A stretch of 64,000 nt of DNA, from positions 1,061,901-1,125,900 of the forward strand of contig WBMW01004026.1 of NCBI GenBank assembly GCA_013396635.1, read 5' to 3'. The position numbers and the translations under genes were made by a program. The notes below the pieces were generated by a model. That model was not told the DNA's origin. It saw only the letters and a program-made list of their open reading frames with translations, and made no database searches. This stretch comes from Penelope pileata. Its lineage: Eukaryota; Chordata; Aves; Galliformes; Cracidae. Positions 1 to 10,796 of the stretch are shown in pieces (the first letter of the stretch is position 1; every line of letters starts with the position of its first letter).

Positions 1-2992
1 GAGCCTTCTGTTGCTTTACTGGGCTTCTTAGTCAGTCTTACTAGGTCCTTTAAATACTCAGGTACAAACTACTCCAAGAAGCTGATTTGTAAAAATGCCT
101 AATTTTAGTACCTCATCTTTTTGACTCCCCTCAGCTACTCCTGGAGCTGAAGTAAATACTCATAAAATTTAATGGTTGATTTTCACGTCAAGGCGTAGAT
201 GTGCTGGCAAAGTAGCCTGAGAGAGAAAAGAAATCACAAGGTTCACACATTTATGCCACGTGAAAAGCCACAAGCTGCTTCTCTCCATAAAATGATTGTT
301 TAATGTTGTTAATGTATTTTCCCTGAAAAAAATAACTGCACAGTTAATAACATGTGAATCTCACATTACTGGCAATCAGAGTGGTGGTGAAGATGCTGAG
401 TGCTCAAATATGCTACTCTGTCAAGGTACCACCTGAAAAGATCCAGGAGAAATGGGTGCTCTGTAGCACTGTAGGTGTAAAAAATAAATAGTAGAAGACC
501 ATCATTTATATGGGTGTAACAAGAGGGAGTGGTTAAAAAGAGGTGGAAAGGTATAGGATCACAAAGTGCTCTGTGTGAAGCTGCAACCCAATATGTCCAT
601 ATATGCTTTGGAAGACCCTACTTAATAGAGAGTATAACTCTGCAACAGCAGTCAAACATAAAGGTCTCATTCTAAACTTCTGAGTGTACAATTCCGTCCC
701 CAAAATTCCCATGCTGAAAGCATTTCAGATGAAGTAAGTTTCATAACAGAGCTCTGTTGTAGTCTGTCTGTCTGATGAGCTATTGCAAGGCCCTTTGTCT
801 GCTCGATACGAGAAGTCAAAACCTTCATTTTTATTCACATCAATTAGCACTTGCTTCTTGGAGTCACAGCACTGAGACCAAGTCTGGAGTGAATAATGGT
901 AGCCTGTGTCATGCAAGCAGGCACTGAGCATTTCAGCTGACAATCTGAAAAGGAAACATACGTCACCAGTGAAGTGTGTTAGTTTTGGGTTCATCCTTTT
1001 TACCTTGAGCTCTTGCGTAAGGCATGCATCTTCACAAATGAGTCAAGGTTGAAGTAGTTACTGGGTGTTGACTTGCATTACTTCAAAACCCAACTAAAAG
1101 ACATTAAGGGTTCTTCACATCCAGCACAATCATTGTGTTTTGCTCCTGCTACATCTTGAAGTAAGAGGAGAGCTCAACCTTGGGTGATTCACCAAAGGTG
1201 TGTAAAACGCACACACACTGGTCTCTGTTTCAGCACCCTTACTGCTCATTACATTCATTCCATGTCAGAGGTGGGTAAATGCCATCTGAGCCAGTTTGGG
1301 GTACTATTTAGGGATGTGTAGGAACAGAGTTATCAGAGGCTGCTTTAGAGAAGATTTGCACCCTGGCATTATTGACATCCTTTATCCTATCAGGCAGCCC
1401 TATGGAGAGAAAAGTGGGTAGGTGTCTTGCTTTGCTGTGTCCTCCAATATGTCAGACTTTCCTTACCATGGGCCCAGTAACCCAAAGCTTCATTGGAAGA
1501 ATCTAGGATGGATATTAGGCTCTGTTGACACCAGATGAATTTCTGGATATGCTGAAGAAATTCCCATCAGCTTCAGTTGTTATTGAGCTGTTGAAGCCAT
1601 GACTGTGGTTTGGTACTGGTGCCTTCATATCTGACTGCAGTATTTTGCCCGTGGCTCCTACTTAAATTTGTAACTCACGGTTGTACCATTTTTAGTTAGA
1701 ATGAGTCCATCACTCTTCATCAGTCTTTCTGTGACTTCTCAAAGAAGGAGCTGCAGGAAGGAAGTTGACATCACATGCTGCTAAGCTGAACTCAGCTGAA
1801 CTGTCCTGAAACCAATTTGTTTGCAATGCAGTTTAACATTTTAACAAAACACTGGCAAATAACTATCAATTCACTTTTATTGTGCTGAGAATGGGAATAC
1901 AGAGGGCAGAAAATGGCATCTTCATTGCACCTGGAGAGTTGGGGCAGTGGGAAGGAGGGAATCCATAAGTTGATTTTGTTTCTGCATTTAAATGCCACTT
2001 TTTTTCTCACTAGGGATGCTGAATGCCCTTAATTAAAGAAGTGTGCTTTTAATTTACATCTTGGCTTTCTGAGAAAACTAGTTAGAGAAATGAAAGGAAA
2101 AAAACATGGTCTAGCCACAGGTCTCAGCAGGTTGTGTGTCAATAGCGATCTCCAGGATAGCATTTTTATTTCTATAAGACAGACCTCATCCTTTGTTATA
2201 CAACTTCCTTGGAAATTATACATAATGACTGCAGTTTTACATAATGACAATACTTATGTTTAATGACTGCATGGGCCACGAAAACTTAACTTCTACTGTA
2301 TTGGTCTTTTAGCCTTCAATTACACCATATTTAAAGAAATAAAGTCAATGTGCAAATCAGTGAAGAGATAGAATTAAGGCATTTCTTACTCTTAAATAAA
2401 AATAGTGTGAATTGGTAGGAAGAAATGGAATGAAATTGTCTCCAAAGTACTTTAAAATGTCAGACTGCAACTTGTGAAACATATCAACTGTCCTTGCTTT
2501 GTGAGAATCCAGATCCTGAGTACACAGTGGGGAGCCCCAGAAGTTGTCCAATTCGTCTTCACTTCAGTGAGTCATCTCTTTGTGAAAAAACACTTTAGCT
2601 TTAGAGCTGAAGAGTAGGTGGGCAGCTTAGAAAAGCAAGCGATGAGCTAAAAAATGTTAGAGTGAGATTCACACCTAGCATGGATGGACAATTCATGAGG
2701 GCTTCAATGTTAGAGGTCAGTGAATGGCCTTCCTCAGCTTGGGCAGGGTTAGCAGCTCTGAAGTTGCTAAGGACACATAAAGAAAGTAGTTAGGTAATTC
2801 ACTGATTCTGCAGTATTTTGTCAATGGTCCTTTTTATGTGTGCTGCCCATAGTTGCACTTTTTTATTTTATTGGAACAATTTTGCAGTTCCCCAGAAAGT
2901 GCAGAAAAGACAGTGCAGAAGGGATGACGCATTAAGGGAAGCAGGAGCTGAAAAAATGGGTAACACTGCTATCAAGCAAAGGAAATTCCAGT

Positions 2993-3070
2993 CTTGGTGG
3001 ATCCTAAAAGTGGGAAGGTGTGGATCCTGCAGGACCTTGGTGGATCCTGCAGAAGTGGGAAGTGTTGTAT
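2993..3070. repeat. Short tandem repeat, 43-bp period, under two copies
   Basis: The string CTTGGTGGATCCT occurs at 2993 and again at 3036. In both places it is followed, after a 2-base length difference, by AAGTGGGAAG. An extra TGGATCCTGCAG lies within the first unit. This is a local duplication with little divergence. It falls inside an open frame (2818-3123, plus) that I do not think is coding. Confidence 0.75.
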
Positions 3071-4007
3071 ATCAGGCCCTTAGAAAATCAGAAAAAAACA
3101 CCAATTCTCTTATCGAGGATTAGATCAACTTCTCAAGTATATTATTTTTGGATGTGCAGGCACCCACCAGTTTGTGTGAGATAATACAACTGATGAGAAT
3201 CATCTGGCCTCGTTGGAGGGCAGTGTCTGACTCAGGTCTTGATGAAAGTTATCATGACCATCTGTGAGAAATGTGTCTTATAGCTCAGAAAATGAGGTAT
3301 CTCTAAAAATGCTCAGTTGCATGGTTTCTTGCCCTTTGGGCAGCTGAGGCCCTGGAGCAGGAAGAAGAGTGTATGTATGGACCAGTGGGAAGAAATGTGG
3401 GGAAGAAAGAGGGGCCTATTCTACATTAAATTTCCTTCCTTACATATTGAGTACTTCTAAGCCTCTCTTGCCTATTTTGGCCTACTTTGGCCACTGCTTG
3501 CATTGTTACATAAAGCCTGAGCAGTTTTCTGGAAGGACTTTCCTCATCCCGACATCAGACGTTAACTACAGGATGAACAAATGCTTGGCTGAATTTTCCC
3601 TCAGTCCTACTGTGAAGGCATACTGCGTTTTCTTAATGGAAAGATGTATGTTTTCTCCCTCTGTTTTGTCCTCCAATTTACTAGCACAGCCATTTGCTGA
3701 GCCTGGCAAGGACTGGTAATATCTGTTCTGGTATTCACTGCATCTGCCCAGCCTGCAGCAGAAAGACACATGCTTGCTTCACTTGTGTTTGAAGCTGCCA
3801 GGATATGGAAAGGGATTGCTCCAAGGGCTCTGCAACTCATTAAGCAGACCTGTGCTCTCACAATCAGTACAGCTCCTTTGGATCTGGTGGTCACCCTGGT
3901 GGCACAGAGATATGGGTGAAAAGGTCCTCACCAATCTTCTGAACCTTAATGCTAAGGACCTTCAGGAACTCCATTAAGGTAAAGTAAATTGAGTTGATTA
4001 TGCATAT

Positions 4008-4023
4008 TAATTATGCATAATTA
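4008..4023. other. 16-bp perfect palindrome with POU/homeodomain-like core
   Basis: TAATTATGCATAATTA is its own reverse complement. A second ATGCATATTAAT lies directly upstream, so ATGCAT occurs twice within about 15 bases and both copies are flanked by TAAT-type cores. Such arrangements resemble POU-homeodomain dimer sites. In AT-rich DNA they can also arise by chance. There is no evidence of function beyond the motif. Confidence 0.45.
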
Positions 4024-4271
4024 GTGTAACGTAGTGCCTAATGAGAATATATGGATTTCTTTTTACTGGACATTAAGCAAACACACAAGGGCTTACTGTC
4101 TGAATAGACAGAGTACATGGGAGGGAAGGCATGAAAGCTCTGAGATGTTCTCACATGAACTTCCCATAAGAATGTTTATTTCTGGCATGGATTTCCACCT
4201 CTCTTCATTCACTTCTGATTCCTACCAGGAGAATTAAGACTTCTTGTCAAAACAAAACTACCTCTGTTGGC

Positions 4272-4294
4272 AAAATAAATAAATAAATAAAAAG
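4272..4294. repeat. (AAAT)n microsatellite
   Basis: About five AAAT units in a row, with nothing else of note around them. Confidence 0.85.
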
Positions 4295-5263
4295 TCTTTT
4301 GCTAATATCTTATCACTTGCATGCCAGTGTCTGCATTGCACGATTCATACAGCAAAACTTGTAGCTCTTCACAGCTCCTGTTTCCATGACTAGGACACAG
4401 TTATTCACATCTGTCCTGTAAAGGCACCACAGGGCTGGAAGCCAGCTTCTCCTTTCTGGCTGTCCACCATCCTTAAAACCAACAATGAGTTTTGAAATTC
4501 CCCACTCACCTGCTATGCTCCTTTGTGAGTACAGAAACACGGTAACACTTAAGAAACACAAATATCATGAAAATTCTCTTTGCGTCAGCAATGATTCAGA
4601 GAGAGAAATGAGCTTCTTTTCTGATCACTTCCCTCTGAAACCATATTTTTCCCTCTGAAACCAAGAGATTCAGAGCAGCTTTGGGTTTCTCTGCTCTCTA
4701 TCATTCTCTAGCATTGTTCCAACAAATTTTGCATATTTTAGGTAACCTCTCATGTGCTATGTTTTCTCATAACATCCCAGGCTTCATAACACCTGTCATG
4801 ACTTTCTTGTTCTTTATATTTCTGATGGGGTGCAAAACAGAAGTTTGAACATTGGAAGTCTTCAAATCAAATTTCAGTAATGTCACAGAGAACCTTACAG
4901 GACCCAGAGGAGAGGAGGGCCAGCTGCTGTGTAGTGCTAACACAGCCAATCCATTGTAAAAGTACTAGTCCCGAGCAGTGTGGATTATGTGCTACTTGGC
5001 TTTGAGGCCAAGAATTAGACCAGGAGAGACTAGGATATATGAAACTCAGATATAGTCACTTAGAACCCTTGAGGAGAGACCCACGAAACTGAATGGAGGT
5101 TCTTCAGGGAGCCAGAACTTTGATATTTGGAAGAACCTAATGAAGAACAAAACAGTGAAGGAAGAGACTTAAGTAAGAAGAAGCTTAGGTAGATATGTTA
5201 ATGTATGATGTATGCCATTATGAGGTCCCGAATCTGTTTTCTAATGCATTTGGTTAAAGAATA

Positions 5264-5295
5264 GAAAAAATAATAATAATAAAAATAATAAAAAC
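5264..5295. repeat. (AAT)n microsatellite, imperfect
   Basis: An A-run followed by repeated AAT units and A-rich interruptions. Confidence 0.8.
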
Positions 5296-5650
5296 ACCAA
5301 TAACCTTTCAGAAGTCATTTTCATTTGAAAATATTTCCTGCTCATAAACAAAATATCTGACTAATTTCTCTAGAAGCCTTCTTTTAGCAGCAGGCTGAGT
5401 CACTGACTCTCAGAATGCAACAACCCAAATAAGAGTTCATTGCTTGTATAAACTGAAATAAAAGGAAGTGGATACTTAAGTATGAATATAAAAGGTAGAA
5501 CAAATATAGTCTGAGAACAACCTACTGACTGGCTGATTTTGCATTTGTAGTTGGAAACTTTAAGTGTAATGAACACATGGCAAAGCGTAGGCAGCAGAGG
5601 TTTGTTTTTCAATCTTTGTGTTCTGTTTGGCTAAAATTCACCATTTAATG

Positions 5651-6598
5651 ACAGAATCACAGAATAGCTTGGATTGGAAGGGACCTTAAAAATCATCTAG
5701 TTCCAATTTCCCTCCTGTGAACAGGGTCTCTAGCTGCTAGATCAGGCTGTCCAGGGCCCATCCAACCTGGCCTTGAGCACCTCCAGGGATAGGGCATCCA
5801 TAGCTCTCTGGGCAGCAGTGCCAGAGCCTCACCACCCACTGAGCAAAAAATTTCTCCCTAACATCTAATCTAAATCTCCCCTCTTTTAGTTTAAAACTGT
5901 TCCCTCTTGTCCTACCACTATTAGACCTTGCAGAAAGCCACTCTTCCTCCTGACTATAAATTCCCTTTTTTAAGTACTGGAAGGCCACAATGAGGTCTCC
6001 AGAGCCTTCTCTTTCCAGGCTGAACAAGCTCAGCTCCCTCAGCCTATCTTTGTAGGAGTGGTGCTCCAGCCCTCTGATTATCTTCATGACCTCCTCTGGA
6101 ACTGTTCCAACTGCTCCTCATCCTTCTTGTGCTGAGGCCCCAGGCCTGGACACAATACTCCAGACGGGGCCTCGTGACGGCAGAGTAGAGGGGGACAATA
6201 ACCTCCCTCTCCCTGCTGGCCACCCCTCTTCTCATGCAGCCCAGGATACAGCTGGCCTTCTGGGCTGCAAGCTCACACTGCTGGCTCATGTCCAGCTTTT
6301 CATTCACAAGGACCCCAAGTCCTTACCCACAGGGATGCTCTCAATGAGTTTTTATCTGGGAAGATCTGGGATTGCTGTAAGTCAGGTGCAACACTTTGCA
6401 CTTGTCCTGGTTGAACCTCATTAGGTTCACATGGGCCCTCTTCTCAAGCCCGTCCCAGTCCCTTTGGATGGCATCAGTTCCTCCTATTGTATCAGCTGCA
6501 CTACTCATCTTGATGTCATCAGCAAACTTGCTGAGGGTGAACTCAATCCCGTCGTGTATGTCATTGATAAAGATGTTAAAGTACACTTAGGGGGCACT
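5651..6598 (-). mobile_element. CR1 LINE, 5'-truncated, 3' end intact (copy A)
   Basis: CR1 is a non-LTR retrotransposon that copies itself by target-primed reverse transcription; almost all bird copies are 5'-truncated. Read on the minus strand, this copy begins in the reverse-transcriptase palm domain. The frame at 6586-6341 shows FNIFINDIHDG and the catalytic box FADDIKMS. It continues through the thumb region (6307-6044, with LYSAVTRPRLEYCVQAWG) and the C-terminal region (6087-5737). It ends at 5651 in a short 3' tail whose sense strand reads TTCTGTGATTCTGT. The three pieces lie in different frames, so the ORF is broken. ORF1, the endonuclease and the 5' UTR are absent. This is a dead fossil copy. 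The 5' boundary (about 6598) is where similarity to the CR1 palm consensus fades. Confidence 0.93.
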
Positions 6599-8321
6599 TT
6601 CCTCATTAATATCAACTAGTACAGTGTAAACTCCTGTGTCACATGAAGCAGTCCTCTGTGCCATCACATTCTGACTGGAAATATGTCCATCACTGAGTGA
6701 GAGCAATGGGAAAAAGCAAATGCTATTGGATGAAATAAGAGAAGGCCAGAGGAGGAATAGCTGTTGCTTTGCTTTGGCCTGTGAAGTCTTCTGAAGGAAC
6801 ATGACTGTCTGGCCTGCCAGAAGCTTTTGTTGCTCTGTCGATGAATATCCCTTTCTCATCTAGGATGATCTGGTTTGTATTATATACAGTATGCTCTTGG
6901 ATGTCTTCCCAGATGTTTCTGTTAAAAAAAGGGTTGCTTGTGCCTTGCTTTTCCCTTCTGCTCCAAGAAACCTTCCTCTGTCACTCCAGGGTTAACTCTG
7001 CTGTCTCACTGCCATGAACATCCAGGCAACTTTGAGGGCTGGGATGATCCAGAGCCTTTTTGAGAAGATGCTTTCTGTTCGCTACTCTCAGCAGTATCTG
7101 GTTCAAAAGTAACAATATTTGCAATATTCTGGCTGTCAGATCCCAGACTACCACACAATTCACTATCTTCTTACGGAGGATGCAGAAAACAAGTCTATCA
7201 CCTCTTGATTTCTGTCGGCTTATACAGCACTGGTGCCTTGGTTGAAAGGGAACGCGTCCACCATATCTCCATCAAGCCATTTTTCCACCAACCACTGTTT
7301 TTTTGAGAACTGCTATACATTCTCTGTGCCAGGTTCATTAAGTGGCATGAAAAACCACATGAGCAGAGACTTTCCCTTTGCATCAAAGACAGGGAGGATG
7401 AGGACTATGATAAATTTTAAATGACAGAAGGTGGACTGGAGAATTAAGCTATTTTCCTTCACAGCGTGCTTATCAGCAACTCAAGAAATACCAACTTTCT
7501 GGGCATTTCTGAAACACTGAGCATCTTTTGACTTCTCAACTCTCCAAGGTACAGTCAACCATGCAGTGACTTTGGAAGGGTCCCACCTCCTCTAGAAGTC
7601 AGACTCTCTCCACCTTGCCCATCCACACAGCTTTACTTGAGAAAGGATTAACTCCTGGACTAATGCCAATGGTTGCAGACAACTCAGGACCTCTCAGACA
7701 TCCCATGCACTATGACATAAAAGATTATAATATCCAGCTCCTCATTACTTGCATTTAGTGAGCTCCTTTGACTGTGTAGCATGCAACCTCCTTGTTGATA
7801 TCACTTTCTAATCTATGCCTGTCACAAGCTTTCCAACTGATTCATTATATTGCTGATACACTGAACATGGTTGCAAATTCAGAATATTATCAGGAACTAT
7901 GTAACCTGAAATACTATATTAAAATATTTCCTAGTCTCTTCTCTGTATTACAAGAGTTTTTTTATAGCCCTTATTCAGTTATTTGATAGTGCACAGAAAT
8001 TCAGCCTGCTAGTCCTGTATCTATCTGCTTATCCATCACGGCAGGACACCTATAATTTTCTCTTCCATGTTAATCTCTTCAGGTACAGAAAATTGCCTTG
8101 GTTTCATACATCATTTCCATGCATAGCATTTGTTAGCCACCTACCTCACATTTGCCAGCATTCTGAGGGATGTTCCTCCTTCCTTCTTCCTGCCGCTGAC
8201 CTCAGTTATCGCCTGCCGCTGCTTCCATCAAGGAGGCCTGCTGTGAATACACATTGGTGAAACAGCCAGGCTATGACACCCTAAACTGTACCGGATTTAT
8301 CAGCCCTTGTTTAAAAGCTGT
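6283..8321. repeat. Duplicated block, first copy (2,039 bp)
   Basis: This block recurs at 8758-10796 at a constant offset of 2,475 bases. It contains the 5' 316 bases of the CR1 (6283-6598) followed by single-copy non-CR1 DNA (6599-8321). Short open frames inside the two copies translate identically beyond the CR1 part. I noted only three substitutions, all in the CR1 portion. The copy ends exactly at the N at 8322, which points to a contig end. The single-copy part has no recognisable gene, and its open frames are about 60-90 codons. Confidence 0.95.
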
Positions 8322-8322
8322 N
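8322..8322. other. Assembly gap (single N)
   Basis: A one-base placeholder. Sequence to its left matches 10796 and leftward. Sequence to its right restarts inside the CR1, at the equivalent of 6165. The N therefore marks a contig join and not an ambiguous base. Confidence 0.95.
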
Positions 8323-8756
8323 CGGGGCCTCGTGACGGCAGAGTAGAGGGGGACAATAACCTCCCTCTCCCTGCTGGCCACCCCTCTTCTCATGCAGCCC
8401 AGGATACAGCTGGCCTTCTGGGCTGCAAGCTCACACTGCTGGCTCATGTCCAGCTTTTCATTCACAAGGACCCCAAGTCCTTACCCACAGGGATGCTCTC
8501 AATGAGTTTTTATCTGGGAAGATCTGGGATTGCTGTAAGTCAGGTGCAACACTTTGCACTTGTCCTGGTTGAACCTCATTAGGTTCACATGGGCCCTCTT
8601 CTCAAGCCCGTCCCAGTCCCTTTGGATGGCATCAGTTCCTCCTATTGTATCAGCTGCACTACTCATCTTGATGTCATCAGCAAACTTGCTGAGGGTGAAC
8701 TCAATCCCGTCGTGTATGTCATTGATAAAGATGTTAAAGTACACTTAGGGGGCACT
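8323..8756 (-). mobile_element. CR1 LINE fragment (copy B), probable orphan contig
   Basis: These 434 bases match 6165-6598 at a constant offset of 2,158, with no difference that I could see. They contain only CR1 sequence (RT palm with FADDIKMS, then part of the thumb) and are bounded by N on both sides. No single-copy DNA is attached. A genuine insertion would carry its own flanks and usually its 3' end. This looks like a repeat contig placed by scaffolding. Confidence 0.9.
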
Positions 8757-8757
8757 N
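8757..8757. other. Assembly gap (single N)
   Basis: A one-base placeholder between the CR1-only piece and the second copy of the duplicated block. The sequence to its right restarts at the equivalent of 6283. Confidence 0.95.
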
Positions 8758-9073
8758 GGCTCATGTCCAGCTTTTCATTCACAAGGACCCCAAGTCCTTA
8801 CCCACAGGGATGCTCTCAATGAGTTTTTATCTGGGAAGATCTGGGATTGCTGTAAGTCAGGTGCACCACTTTGCACATGTCCAGGTTGAACCTCATTAGG
8901 TTCACATGGGCCCTCTTCTCAAGCCCGTCCCAGTCCCTTTGGATGGCATCAGTTCCTCCTATTGTATCAGCTGCACTACTCATCTTGATGTCATCAGCAA
9001 ACTTGCTGAGGGTGAACTCAATCCCGTCGTGTATGTCATTGATAAAGATGTTAAAGTACACTTAGGGGGCACT
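8758..9073 (-). mobile_element. CR1 LINE fragment (copy C), 5' portion only
   Basis: Equivalent to 6283-6598. It encodes the same RT palm piece on the minus strand (9061-8816). It differs from copy A by three substitutions, at 8866, 8877 and 8883, all within 126 bases of the contig start at 8758. The CR1 3' end present in copy A is missing here because the contig begins inside the element. Confidence 0.9.
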
Positions 9074-10796
9074 TTCCTCATTAATATCAACTAGTACAGT
9101 GTAAACTCCTGTGTCACATGAAGCAGTCCTCTGTGCCATCACATTCTGACTGGAAATATGTCCATCACTGAGTGAGAGCAATGGGAAAAAGCAAATGCTA
9201 TTGGATGAAATAAGAGAAGGCCAGAGGAGGAATAGCTGTTGCTTTGCTTTGGCCTGTGAAGTCTTCTGAAGGAACATGACTGTCTGGCCTGCCAGAAGCT
9301 TTTGTTGCTCTGTCGATGAATATCCCTTTCTCATCTAGGATGATCTGGTTTGTATTATATACAGTATGCTCTTGGATGTCTTCCCAGATGTTTCTGTTAA
9401 AAAAAGGGTTGCTTGTGCCTTGCTTTTCCCTTCTGCTCCAAGAAACCTTCCTCTGTCACTCCAGGGTTAACTCTGCTGTCTCACTGCCATGAACATCCAG
9501 GCAACTTTGAGGGCTGGGATGATCCAGAGCCTTTTTGAGAAGATGCTTTCTGTTCGCTACTCTCAGCAGTATCTGGTTCAAAAGTAACAATATTTGCAAT
9601 ATTCTGGCTGTCAGATCCCAGACTACCACACAATTCACTATCTTCTTACGGAGGATGCAGAAAACAAGTCTATCACCTCTTGATTTCTGTCGGCTTATAC
9701 AGCACTGGTGCCTTGGTTGAAAGGGAACGCGTCCACCATATCTCCATCAAGCCATTTTTCCACCAACCACTGTTTTTTTGAGAACTGCTATACATTCTCT
9801 GTGCCAGGTTCATTAAGTGGCATGAAAAACCACATGAGCAGAGACTTTCCCTTTGCATCAAAGACAGGGAGGATGAGGACTATGATAAATTTTAAATGAC
9901 AGAAGGTGGACTGGAGAATTAAGCTATTTTCCTTCACAGCGTGCTTATCAGCAACTCAAGAAATACCAACTTTCTGGGCATTTCTGAAACACTGAGCATC
10001 TTTTGACTTCTCAACTCTCCAAGGTACAGTCAACCATGCAGTGACTTTGGAAGGGTCCCACCTCCTCTAGAAGTCAGACTCTCTCCACCTTGCCCATCCA
10101 CACAGCTTTACTTGAGAAAGGATTAACTCCTGGACTAATGCCAATGGTTGCAGACAACTCAGGACCTCTCAGACATCCCATGCACTATGACATAAAAGAT
10201 TATAATATCCAGCTCCTCATTACTTGCATTTAGTGAGCTCCTTTGACTGTGTAGCATGCAACCTCCTTGTTGATATCACTTTCTAATCTATGCCTGTCAC
10301 AAGCTTTCCAACTGATTCATTATATTGCTGATACACTGAACATGGTTGCAAATTCAGAATATTATCAGGAACTATGTAACCTGAAATACTATATTAAAAT
10401 ATTTCCTAGTCTCTTCTCTGTATTACAAGAGTTTTTTTATAGCCCTTATTCAGTTATTTGATAGTGCACAGAAATTCAGCCTGCTAGTCCTGTATCTATC
10501 TGCTTATCCATCACGGCAGGACACCTATAATTTTCTCTTCCATGTTAATCTCTTCAGGTACAGAAAATTGCCTTGGTTTCATACATCATTTCCATGCATA
10601 GCATTTGTTAGCCACCTACCTCACATTTGCCAGCATTCTGAGGGATGTTCCTCCTTCCTTCTTCCTGCCGCTGACCTCAGTTATCGCCTGCCGCTGCTTC
10701 CATCAAGGAGGCCTGCTGTGAATACACATTGGTGAAACAGCCAGGCTATGACACCCTAAACTGTACCGGATTTATCAGCCCTTGTTTAAAAGCTGT
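8758..10796. repeat. Duplicated block, second copy (2,039 bp)
   Basis: A repeat of 6283-8321. Unlike the first copy it does not end at an N: after 10796 the sequence runs on into new single-copy DNA (10797 onward). The simplest reading is that one locus was assembled twice. The left contig ends at 8321, the right contig starts at 8758, and their true overlap of 2,039 bases was never merged. Confidence 0.95.

Larger units (their letters stand above)
1..5650. other. Single-copy non-coding DNA, no gene recognised
   Basis: AT-rich sequence with stops in all frames. The open frames here are about 120 codons or shorter, overlap each other on both strands, and encode nothing I recognise. No CR1 or LTR sequence was seen before 5651. 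It holds a short 43-bp tandem repeat near 3.0 kb, a POU-like palindrome at 4.0 kb and two AT microsatellites, each listed separately. It could be intergenic or intronic; the sequence alone does not decide. Confidence 0.7.
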
